From: Atopsyche davidsoni
Lineage: Eukaryota > Arthropoda > Insecta > Trichoptera > Hydrobiosidae
NCBI GenBank assembly: GCA_022113835.1
Contig: JAILWY010000025.1
Span: 7,022,501-7,086,500 of the forward strand
Reading direction: 5' to 3'
DNA length: 64,000 nucleotides
Part shown: piece by piece, positions 1-9,737 of the stretch
Layout: every line of letters begins with the position of its first letter
Position numbering within the stretch: the stretch's first letter is position 1
Translations under genes and position numbers: made by a program
Notes under the pieces: model-generated
Databases searched by the model: none
Seen by the model: the letters and a program-made list of their open reading frames with translations, nothing else
Told to the model about the DNA's origin: nothing

Positions 1-1377
1 AAGATGCACATGCTTATTCATACAGATGAGAAGCCTTTTGTTTGCGATAAATGTTTGTTCAGATTTAAGAGACAATACGATTTTAAGAAGCACAAGCTTA
101 TTCATACAGGCGAGAAGCCTTTTGCTTGTGATCAATGTCCATATAAATGTAGGACAATCCGTAGTTTAAAGTCGCACAAGCTTATTCATACAGGCGAGAA
201 GCCTTTTGCTTGTGATCAATGTCCATATAAATGTAGGACAGCCCGTAGATTAAAGTTGCACAAGTTTATTCATACAGGCGAGAAACCTTTTGCTTGTGAT
301 CAATGTCCATATAAATGTAGGACAACCCGTCGTTTTAAGTCGCACAAGCTTATTCATACAGGTGAGAAGCCTTTTGCTTGTGATCAATGTTCATTCAAAT
401 GTAAGGTAAAGACTTATTTAAAGTCGCACATGCTTATTCATACAGACGAGAAGCCTTTTGTTTGCGATAAATGTTCGTTCAGATGTAAGAGACAATACGA
501 GTTTAAGAAGCACAAGCTTATTCATACAGGTGAGAAGCCTTTTGCTTGTGATCAATGTCCATATAAATGTAGGACAATCCGTAGATTAAAGTCGCACAAG
601 CTTATACATACAGGCGAGAAGCCTTTGGCTTGTGATCAATGTCCATATAAATGTAGGACAATCCGTAGTTTTAAGTCGCACAAGCTTATTCATACAGGCG
701 AGAAGCCTTTTGCTTGTGATCAATGTCCTTATAAATGCAGGACAATCCGTAGTTTAAAGTTGCACAAGGTTATTCATACAGGCGAGAAGCCTTTTGCTTG
801 TGATCAATGTTCATTCAAATGTAAGGCAAAGACTTATTTAAAGATGCACATGCTTATTCATACAGACGAGAAGCCTTTTTTTTGTGATAAATGTTCATTC
901 AGATGTAAGAGACAATACGATTTTAAGACGCACAAGCTTACTCATACAGGCGAGAAGCCTTTTGCTTGTGATCAATGTCCATATAAATGTAGGACAATCC
1001 GTAGTTTTAAGTCGCACAAGCTTATTCATACAGGCGAGAAGCCTTTTTCTTGTGATCAATGTACATATAAATACAGGACAATCCGTAGTTTAAAGTTGCA
1101 CAAGGTTATTCATGCAGACGAGAAGCCTTTTGTTTGCGATCATTGTTCGCACAAATCTAAGACTAAAAGTGATTTAAAAAAGCACATGCTTATTCATACA
1201 GACGAGAAACTTTTTGCTTGTGATCAATGTTCATTCAGATCCTCTCGCAAGAGGTGTTTAAAAACACACATGCTGAGGCATTCAGGTGAGAAGAGTTTTG
1301 TTTGTAACAAGTGTTCTTGCACAAGCAACCTGAAAACTCATTTCAAGTGTCTCGTTCTTATCTGTGCCAATGAATAA
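1..1377 (+). CDS. C2H2 zinc-finger protein, 3' part (runs off left edge)
   Basis: This is the C-terminal part of a poly-zinc-finger protein, open in frame at base 1, so its start lies outside the window. It shows the last helix of one finger, then 15 complete fingers at an exact 28-residue period (C-x2-C-x12-H-x3-H with TGEKPF or TDEKPF linkers), and a final degenerate finger. The last 50 residues match the end of the gene at 3082-9737, but the stop is TAA here and TGA there. Finger helices fall into the same few classes as the paralogue (TIRS.KS, RQYD/EFKK, TKSDLK). Nuclear sequence-specific DNA binding is the family role; the target is unknown. Homology with the paralogue continues through about 1.4 kb of 3' flank and ends at an A tract. 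The ATG at position 4 is an internal methionine and not the start. Confidence 0.9.
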   Translation, partial: KMHMLIHTDEKPFVCDKCLFRFKRQYDFKKHKLIHTGEKPFACDQCPYKCRTIRSLKSHKLIHTGEKPFACDQCPYKCRTARRLKLHKFIHTGEKPFACDQCPYKCRTTRRFKSHKLIHTGEKPFACDQCSFKCKVKTYLKSHMLIHTDEKPFVCDKCSFRCKRQYEFKKHKLIHTGEKPFACDQCPYKCRTIRRLKSHKLIHTGEKPLACDQCPYKCRTIRSFKSHKLIHTGEKPFACDQCPYKCRTIRSLKLHKVIHTGEKPFACDQCSFKCKAKTYLKMHMLIHTDEKPFFCDKCSFRCKRQYDFKTHKLTHTGEKPFACDQCPYKCRTIRSFKSHKLIHTGEKPFSCDQCTYKYRTIRSLKLHKVIHADEKPFVCDHCSHKSKTKSDLKKHMLIHTDEKLFACDQCSFRSSRKRCLKTHMLRHSGEKSFVCNKCSCTSNLKTHFKCLVLICANE

Positions 1378-2798
1378 GCTTTTATATTTGTTTTTTCTAT
1401 TATGTAATAAAAGCTTAATTGTATTACATAATTCACCTATTATAAAAATCAACCATAAGCCATGATTGTCAGTTCAAACTAGTCAATGTTTAATTTATTT
1501 TTGTGACTGAATCTATTATTTTAAAAGAAATAGAATTTCCATGAAATTCTTATAAATAATTTTTGTTTTATGTTTAAATATGCATATCTATACATATAAC
1601 ATTGTTGAGGCCATCAAGTTGTTTTGATTTTCATTACCTCTAAATGCATCCTGAGCTCTTCTTATTGTCAAGATTGACTGTTTTCTAGAAAATAACAGTC
1701 TTCAAGGTTTTATTATTTCTATTGTATAAAAATTAATTAAATGTATAAATCTTCTTCATGAACCACTTCATACAAATTGGCACTACTTACACAGCCGCGC
1801 ACTGTCCTCTGGACCTGACTTCTGCTGGAGCTTGACATGCCAGTCAAACTCTACAGCTTCTCTCTCAATGTGTGTTCTTGTTAAAAGTGGGAAATAAAAG
1901 ACTTAAATAAAACACATTTGGTTTTTATTATTTTTTTGCCTTAAAATTATGCGTTCAACTAATGTACTAAAAGAATTAAACAATGAATTCTATTAGAATA
2001 TAAAATGTTGGTTTTGATTTGGATGCCAACGATCACTCGGTCCCAGACATTACTAAAAATATATTTTGAGGTAAAATATGAAAATTTTGATTGATAAAGG
2101 GGCTCACCTGAAATGTCGATTTATAAGGGTACCTTGCACGGGTGGAAAAATGTCTCATTGTGATTGGCAGCTTCATTATTAGATCGACTTGCATGTCTTT
2201 TGTGACTTGCTAATAAATATTTTACTAGAACTTATGCGATCATAATATTAAAATAATTTTTGATGCATATAAGCTATATAAAAAGTAAGATAGTTTTATG
2301 GTATCATCTAAAAAAGTTGGTTAATGATAATATTTTATCATAAAATACCTTTGTAACTTTTCCACATATCGTGTTTTTATTGGTGACCGGTTTTGCCAAC
2401 CTTTGACGATGGCATATCACTTTATTTTTGCATCGCCAACACGAAAGGTTGGCGAAATCGGTCACCAATAAAAACTAACCATGAGAAAAATCACGAAAAT
2501 AATTTATATAAAATATTAATTAATAAATTCTCTTAAAAACACTGTTTTCACACTGACAATTTTTTTCTTTTTGCAAAAATAAAAACCAACCTATTTAAAC
2601 ATATACATTGTTGTTTACTAAGCACTGTACATAATTTTTCATTTTGAAGAATCAAAATTATCTATTTCTTCTTAATAGAATGCCACACGCAGTGTTTTTC
2701 ATATCACTTTGAAAAATGGAAATTGCGTGCAGTGTCTGCTGCTGCTGCAGTCACCAGAGATGAACTCGACAATAAATTGACTACAAATTCATGAAGTC
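1378..2798 (+). other. 3' untranslated or flanking region of the left zinc-finger gene
   Basis: This AT-rich stretch has no gene of its own. It is near-identical to 9738-11386 downstream of the paralogue, apart from small indels and about 0.2 kb present only in the right copy (roughly 10690-10920). AATAAA signals occur near 1898 and 1911 and again at 2771-2776. A hairpin MITE sits at 2379-2469 in this copy and at the equivalent place in the other copy, so it was present before the duplication. Confidence 0.7.
2379..2469. mobile_element. Hairpin MITE (GTGACCGGTTT family), copy 1
   Basis: Two inverted arms, ATTGGTGACCGGTTTTGCC at 2379 and its complement ending at 2469, enclose a short AT-rich loop. 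The whole unit folds into one long stem. Other copies lie at 10983-11074, 24205-24370, 41560-41765 and 63358-63400. It has no coding capacity and is probably a non-autonomous DNA transposon. Confidence 0.7.
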
Positions 2799-2815
2799 AA
2801 AAAAAAAAAAAAAAA
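2771..2815 (+). terminator. AATAAA signal followed by a 17-nt A tract
   Basis: AATAAA at 2771-2776 is followed after 22 nt by an uninterrupted run of A at 2799-2815. Homology to the right-hand paralogue (AATAAA at 11360-11365) ends at this A run. The spacing matches a cleavage and polyadenylation site. The A tract may be the genomic imprint of a poly(A) tail, or it may be an unrelated A run at a duplication edge. Confidence 0.5.
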
Positions 2816-2890
2816 TTGAATTACATAATAATTATTAAATGTTTGCTTTCTACAGTTTTTTTTAAATAGTGTAAGATATCTTCGATATTG
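2815..2890. repeat. Left arm of an inverted repeat flanking exon 1
   Basis: The reverse complement of about 2815-2885 matches 3836-3882 (around ATATCTTA and TGTAGAAAGCAAACA), with one 4-nt gap. It then continues into 4313-4325, on the far side of the MITE in intron 1. This arm therefore preserves the sequence as it was before the MITE inserted. Confidence 0.55.
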
Positions 2891-3036
2891 AAGAATACTA
2901 TTAAATACTTGATAGCCATTTTTTTTGTATTTTAGTTTAGTCAGGTGAATATATAATTTTAATAAACATGGATCAATTTGCACTGGCAGCACAACGAATC
3001 GGCAATCTTTGCACTGGCAACACAGTCTCGGGCATC

Positions 3037-3081
3037 ATGGCGGCGCGTGTCTCCGAGGAGCGTCCCGGAAGTTGCCGTTAA
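3037..3081 (+). promoter_or_regulatory. Upstream ORF whose stop abuts the main start codon
   Basis: A 14-codon upstream ORF starts in a strong context (A at -3, G at +4) and ends with TAA at 3079-3081, immediately followed by the ATG of the zinc-finger gene at 3082. The main ATG has T at -3. If both are in one mRNA, termination and re-initiation would set the protein level. The transcript start is not known, so this is inference. Confidence 0.45.
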
Positions 3082-6000
3082 ATGGACGCTCGCGTGAAGC
3101 AGGAACCCCCTGACCTCGAAGACGGCGACGTGGCCTTCGTGAAGCGCGAGGACGCGTCGCCCGAGGGTCCGGAATATGACGAGATCAAAGTGGAAGAGTT
3201 CGACGTGGATAAGGCTCTGCTGGAACACAAAAGAGCTGCCGCCGCAGCAGCCGTCAGACAAGAGCAGGTAACATCCCGTGCTTCTCACGCTTGTCAGCAG
3301 CTGTGGCCGACAGTCCCGTGCTAGATGTGCTGGCAAGCAAGGAATTGTTGACGTCCGAATTAGCTCTTACGAATGCATGTTCGGACTGATATTCTCTGTC
3401 TGGGCATGCAAATGTCTGCACAACTACACAAACTTCAAAAGTCGAGTGCCGCTTCATAATAAATTGAGTCTCATAGTATGTTTCGGTGAATGTGAGCATC
3501 ACATTGCTTGGGTGGTCAATGCGGATGACGCTGATGATCATGCCACCGTCATTTCGAATCTGGAGTAAAATTACTCGCATTAGTCTCTTAATCGACTGCT
3601 GAAGCTTTAAAAAACACAGGCATATCCGAGAAAACAAGTTTTCTCTCCTTTGATTTAAACATGTTTAAGAATATGTGGAATAGTTTGTATGTAGGATTTA
3701 TGTTTGGGCATTTACCTTATATCTTAATTTTTTTATATATCGGCTAAAACTTATGAATGTATAACATAAATGCTCACTCATGACAAAACCTTTCTGTAAG
3801 TTTTTTTCCACTGGAGATTACTGTAAACCTGCTATCTGATATCTTATACTGACGTATTTAAAAAAATGTAGAAAGCAAACAATTAACCCTTTGCACTCGA
3901 GAGGTGCGGATTCAATGTAATTCCGCAACTTGAGTGGTTTCTTATCTGGTGATTTCTTGTTTATGTTTATGTGATCTTGTTCTTTAAAGTACGTTCCTAA
4001 GCACTGCCTATATAATTTTACAAATGTTGTGTTATCTCACTATTGTGATACTTGTCCCGACAAGCCGGGCATGCATCTTGGCAATTTTTACATAAAATAT
4101 CATACAAAGCATAATTACAAAGACTTCTTTTTACGAAATTATCTTCGTAAAGATGTAAATATACATTAAATATTAAAATAAAAATGTTTTATGTGTTAAT
4201 TTGTGTCTGTGATCATTTTATGTTCGAGGTGAAAAATTCACCAAAAGTGCTACGAAACGCTTCGAGTTGCTGATCAGTCCGTGCGGAAACGGCCTCGAGC
4301 GCAAAGGGTTAATAATAATTAGACTTAATAATTTAATCAAAAATATTTTTTATGAATACTTGATCTTTTAATGATGGAAGATTTTAAATGTCGTAATTGC
4401 TTATTTCAGGTGCAATCGTCTGCTGCAGGGGACATCCGTTCATCATTCTGTGCTTGTGATCAATGTCCATATAAATGTAGGACAATCCGTAGTTTAAAGT
4501 CGCACAAGCTTATTCATACAGGCGAGAACCCTTTTGCTTGTGATCAATGTCCATATAAATGTAGGACGATCCGTAGTTTTAAGTCGCACAAGCGTATTCA
4601 TACAGGCGAAAAGCCTTTTGCTTGTGATCAATGTTCATTCAAATCTAAGACTAAAAGTGATTTAAAGATGCACATGCTTATTCATACAGATGTGAAGCCT
4701 TTTGTTTGCGATAAATGTTCGTTCAGATGTAAGAGACAATACGATTTTAAGATGCACAAGCTTATTCATACAGGCGAGAAGCCTTTTGCTTGTGATCAAT
4801 GTCCGTATAAATGTAGGACAATCCGTAGCTTTAAGTCGCACAAGCTTATTCATACAGGGGAGAAGCCTTTTGCTTGTGATCAATGTCCATATAAATGTAG
4901 GACAATCCGTAGTTTTAAGTCGCACAAGCTTATTCATACAGGCGAGAAGCCTTTTGCTTGTGATCAATGTACATATAAATACAGGACAATCCGTAGTTTA
5001 AAGTTGCACAAGGTTATTCATACAGACGAGAAGCCTTTTGTTTGCGATCATTGTTCGCACAAATCTAAGACTAAAAGTGATTTAAAGTCGCACATGCTTA
5101 TTCATACAGACGAGAAGCCTTTTGTTTGCGATAAATGTTCGTTCAGATGTAAGAGACAATACGATTTTAAGAAGCACAAGCTTATTCATACAAGTGAGAA
5201 GCCTTTGTCTTGTGATCAATGTCCATATAAATGTAGGACAATCCCTAGTTTAAAGTCGCACAAGCTTATTCATACAGACGAGAAGCCTTTTGTTTGCGAT
5301 AAATGTTCGTTCAGATGTAAGAGACAATACGATTTTAAGAAGCACAAGCTTATTCATACAAGTGAGAAGCCTTTGTCTTGTGATCAATGTCCATATAAAT
5401 GTAGGACAATCCGTAGTTTTAAGTCGCACAAGCTTATTCATACAGGCGAGAAGCCTTTTGCTTGTGATCAATGTCCATATAAATGTAGGACAATCCCTAG
5501 TTTAAAGTCGCACAAGCTTATTCATACAGGCGAGAAGCTTTTTGTTTGCGATAAATGTTCGTTCAGATGTAAGAGACAATACGAGTTTAAGAAGCACAAG
5601 CTTATTCATACAAGTGAGAAGCCTTTGTCTTGTGATCAATGTCCATATAAATGTAGGACAATCCGTAGTTTTAAGTCGCACAAGCTTATTCATACAGGCA
5701 AGAAGCCTTTTGCTTGTGATCAATGTCCATATAAATGTAGGACAATCCCTAGTTTAAAGTCGCACAAGCTTATTCATACAGGCGAGAAGCCTTTTGCTTG
5801 TGATCAATGTACATATAAATACAGGACAATCCGTAGTTTAAAGTTGCACAAGGTTATTCATACAGACGAGAAGCCTTTTGTTTGCGATCATTGTTCGCAC
5901 AAATCTAAGACTAAAAGTGATTTAAAGTCGCACATGCTTATTCATACAGACGAGAAGCCTTTTGTTTGCGATAAATGTTCGTTCAGATGTAAGAGACAAT

Positions 6001-9000
6001 ACGATTTTAAGAAGCACAAGCTTATTCATACAAGTGAGAAGCCTTTGTCTTGTGATCAATGTCCATATAAATGTAGGACAATCCGTAGTTTTAAGTCGCA
6101 CAAGCTTATTCATACAGGCGAGAAGCCTTTTGCTTGTGATCAATGTCCATATAAATGTAGGACAATCCCTAGTTTAAAGTCGCACAAGCTTATTCATACA
6201 GGCGAGAAGCCTTTTGTTTGCGATAAATGTTCGTTCAGATGTAAGAGACAATACGAGTTTAAGAAGCACAAGCTTATTCATACAAGTGAGAAGCCTTTGT
6301 CTTGTGATCAATGTCCATATAAATGTAGGACAATCCGTAGTTTTAAGTCGCACAAGCTTATTCATACAGGCGAGAAGCCTTTTGCTTGTGATCAATGTCC
6401 ATATAAATGTAGGACAATCCCTAGTTTAAAGTCGCACAAGCTTATTCATACAGGCGAGAAGCCTTTTGCTTGTGATCAATGTCCATATAAATGTAGGACA
6501 ATCCCTAGTTTAAAGTCGCACAAGCTTATTCATACAGACGAGAAGCCTTTTGTTTGCGATCATTGTTCGCACAAATCTAAGACTAAAAGTGATTTAAAGT
6601 CGCACATGCTTATTCATACAGACGAGAAGCCTTTTGTTTGCGATAAATGTTCGTTCAGATGTAAGAGACAATACGAGTTTAAGAAGCACAAGCTTATTCA
6701 TACAAGTGAGAAGCCTTTGTCTTGTGATCAATGTCCATATAAATGTAGGACAATCCGTAGTTTTAAGTCGCACAAGCTTATTCATACAGGCGAGAAGCCT
6801 TTTGTTTGCGATAAATGTTCGTTCAGATGTAAGAGACAATACGAGTTTAAGAAGCACAAGCTTATTCATACAAGTGAGAAGCCTTTGTCTTGTGATCAAT
6901 GTCCATATAAATGTAGGACAATCCGTAGTTTTAAGTCGCACAAGCTTATTCATACAGGCGAGAAGCCTTTTGCTTGTGATCAATGTCCATATAAATGTAG
7001 GACAATCCCTAGTTTAAAGTCGCACAAGCTTATTCATACAGACGAGAAGCCTTTTGTTTGCGATAAATGTTCGTTCAGATGTAAGAGACAATACGATTTT
7101 AAGAAGCACAAGCTTATTCATACAAGTGAGAAGCCTTTGTCTTGTGATCAATGTCCATATAAATGTAGGACAATCCGTAGTTTTAAGTCGCACAAGCTTA
7201 TTCATACAGGCGAGAAGCCTTTTGCTTGTGATCAATGTCCATATAAATGTAGGACAATCCCTAGTTTAAAGTCGCACAAGCTTATTCATACAGGCGAGAA
7301 GCTTTTTGTTTGCGATAAATGTTCGTTCAGATGTAAGAGACAATACGAGTTTAAGAAGCACAAGCTTATTCATACAAGTGAGAAGCCTTTGTCTTGTGAT
7401 CAATGTCCATATAAATGTAGGACAATCCGTAGTTTTAAGTCGCACAAGCTTATTCATACAGGCAAGAAGCCTTTTGCTTGTGATCAATGTCCATATAAAT
7501 GTAGGACAATCCCTAGTTTAAAGTCGCACAAGCTTATTCATACAGGCGAGAAGCCTTTTGCTTGTGATCAATGTACATATAAATACAGGACAATCCGTAG
7601 TTTAAAGTTGCACAAGGTTATTCATACAGACGAGAAGCCTTTTGTTTGCGATCATTGTTCGCACAAATCTAAGACTAAAAGTGATTTAAAGTCGCACATG
7701 CTTATTCATACAGACGAGAAGCCTTTTGTTTGCGATAAATGTTCGTTCAGATGTAAGAGACAATACGATTTTAAGAAGCACAAGCTTATTCATACAAGTG
7801 AGAAGCCTTTGTCTTGTGATCAATGTCCATATAAATGTAGGACAATCCGTAGTTTTAAGTCGCACAAGCTTATTCATACAGGCGAGAAGCCTTTTGCTTG
7901 TGATCAATGTCCATATAAATGTAGGACAATCCCTAGTTTAAAGTCGCACAAGCTTATTCATACAGGCGAGAAGCCTTTTGTTTGCGATAAATGTTCGTTC
8001 AGATGTAAGAGACAATACGAGTTTAAGAAGCACAAGCTTATTCATACAAGTGAGAAGCCTTTGTCTTGTGATCAATGTCCATATAAATGTAGGACAATCC
8101 GTAGTTTTAAGTCGCACAAGCTTATTCATACAGGCGAGAAGCCTTTTGCTTGTGATCAATGTCCATATAAATGTAGGACAATCCCTAGTTTAAAGTCGCA
8201 CAAGCTTATTCATACAGGCGAGAAGCCTTTTGCTTGTGATCAATGTCCATATAAATGTAGGACAATCCCTAGTTTAAAGTCGCACAAGCTTATTCATACA
8301 GACGAGAAGCCTTTTGTTTGCGATCATTGTTCGCACAAATCTAAGACTAAAAGTGATTTAAAGTCGCACATGCTTATTCATACAGACGAGAAGCCTTTTG
8401 TTTGCGATAAATGTTCGTTCAGATGTAAGAGACAATACGAGTTTAAGAAGCACAAGCTTATTCATACAAGTGAGAAGCCTTTGTCTTGTGATCAATGTCC
8501 ATATAAATGTAGGACAATCCGTAGTTTTAAGTCGCACAAGCTTATTCATACAGGCGAGAAGCCTTTTGTTTGCGATAAATGTTCGTTCAGATGTAAGAGA
8601 CAATACGAGTTTAAGAAGCACAAGCTTATTCATACAAGTGAGAAGCCTTTGTCTTGTGATCAATGTCCATATAAATGTAGGACAATCCGTAGTTTTAAGT
8701 CGCACAAGCTTATTCATACAGGCGAGAAGCCTTTTGCTTGTGATCAATGTCCATATAAATGTAGGACAATCCCTAGTTTAAAGTCGCACAAGCTTATTCA
8801 TACAGGCGAGAAGCCTTTTGCTTGTGATCAATGTCCATATAAATGTAGGACAATCCCTAGTTTAAAGTCGCACAAGCTTATTCATACAGACGAGAAGCCT
8901 TTTGTTTGCGATCATTGTTCGCACAAATCTAAGACTAAAAGTGATTTAAAGTCGCACATGCTTATTCATACAGACGAGAAGCCTTTTGTTTGCGATAAAT

Positions 9001-9737
9001 GTTCGTTCAGATGTAAGAGACAATACGAGTTTAAGAAGCACAAGCTTATTCATACAGGTGAGAAGCCTTTTGCTTGTGATCAATGTCCATATAAATGTAG
9101 GACAATCCGTAGTTTAAAGTCGCACAAGCTTATTCATACAGGCGAGAAGCCTTTTGTTTGCGATCATTGTTCGCACAAATCTAAGACTAAAAGTGATTTA
9201 AAGTCGCACATGCTTATTCATACAGACGAGAAGCCTTTTGTTTGCGATCATTGTTCGCACAAATCTATGACTAAAAGTGATTTAAAGTCGCACATGCTTA
9301 TTCATACAGACGAGAAGCCTTTTGTTTGCGATCATTGTTCGCACAAATCTAAGACTAAAAGTGATTTAAAGTCGCACATGCTTATTCATACAGACGAGAA
9401 GCCTTTTGTTTGCGATAAATGTTCGTTCAGATGTAAGAGACAATACGATTTTAAGACGCACAAGGTTACTCATACAGGCGAGAAGCCTTTTGCTTGTGAT
9501 CAATGTCCATATAAATGTAGGACAATCCGTAGTTTTAAGTCGCACAAGTTTATTCATGCAGGCGAGAAGCCTTTTGCTTGTGATGAATGTTCATTCAGAT
9601 CCTCTCGCAAGAGGTGTTTAAAAACACACATGCTGAGGCATTCAGGTGAGAAGAGTTTTGTTTGTAACAAGTGTTCTTGCACAAGCAACCTGAAAACTCA
9701 TTTCAAGTGTCTCGTTCTTATCTGTGCCAATGAATGA
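3082..9737 (+). CDS. Giant poly-C2H2 zinc-finger protein, two exons
   Basis: The gene has two coding exons, 3082-3267 (62 codons) and 4410-9737, joined in phase 0 through GT (3268) and TTATTTCAG (4401-4409). The product is about 1,837 aa. Exon 1 is acidic, with a KQEPP start, psi-K-x-E motifs at K6, K21 and K36, and an alanine run at 52-57. Exon 2 encodes 62 canonical C-x2-C-x12-H-x3-H fingers at exactly 28-residue spacing, then one degenerate finger. Only a handful of finger types occur, arranged as repeated trios (RQYD/EF, TIRSF, TIPSL) with occasional TKSDL and TYKYRTIRSL fingers. Fingers 11-31 recur as 32-52. The residue three after the second Cys, normally Phe, is Cys, Ser or Tyr. A nuclear DNA-binding regulator is likely; the target is unknown. 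The ATG at 4371 lies in the intron and is not the start. Confidence 0.85.
3268..4409 (+). other. Intron 1 of the giant zinc-finger gene
   Basis: The donor is CAG|GTAACA at 3268 and the acceptor is TTATTTCAG| ending at 4409. Both exons keep frame (phase 0). The intron holds the right arm of the inverted repeat (3836-3882) and a TTAA-flanked MITE (3883-4312). The open frame at 3278-3568 has no recognisable similarity and I treat it as intronic. Confidence 0.8.
3883..4312. mobile_element. piggyBac-like MITE with TTAA ends
   Basis: The ends are TTAACCCTTTGCACTCGAG at 3883-3901 and CTCGAGCGCAAAGGGTTAA at 4294-4312, inverted copies with one mismatch. The outer TTAA is the target-site duplication typical of piggyBac transposases, and the termini start CCC as in that superfamily. 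The element is 430 bp with no coding capacity. Confidence 0.7.
5211..8822 (+). repeat. Tandem duplication of a 21-finger block (1,764 bp unit)
   Basis: Fingers 11-31 (from about 5295) recur as fingers 32-52 (from about 7059), an offset of exactly 1,764 bp or 21 x 84. Rare variants are shared at that offset, such as KLFVC in place of KPFVC (5537 and 7301) and TGKK in place of TGEK (5698 and 7462). Within each block, three-finger units of 252 bp are also repeated. The edges slide within the 84-bp repeat, so exact breakpoints cannot be fixed. Confidence 0.9.

Noticed and set aside
4371..4409. ATG at 4371 as the start of the giant zinc-finger protein
   Set aside because: It lies before a good acceptor (TTATTTCAG) that joins in phase to an upstream coding exon with matching donor.
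4662..9621. Many 70-130 codon open frames on both strands within the finger array
   Set aside because: They repeat with the 84-bp period and are shadows of the finger frame; none has independent features.
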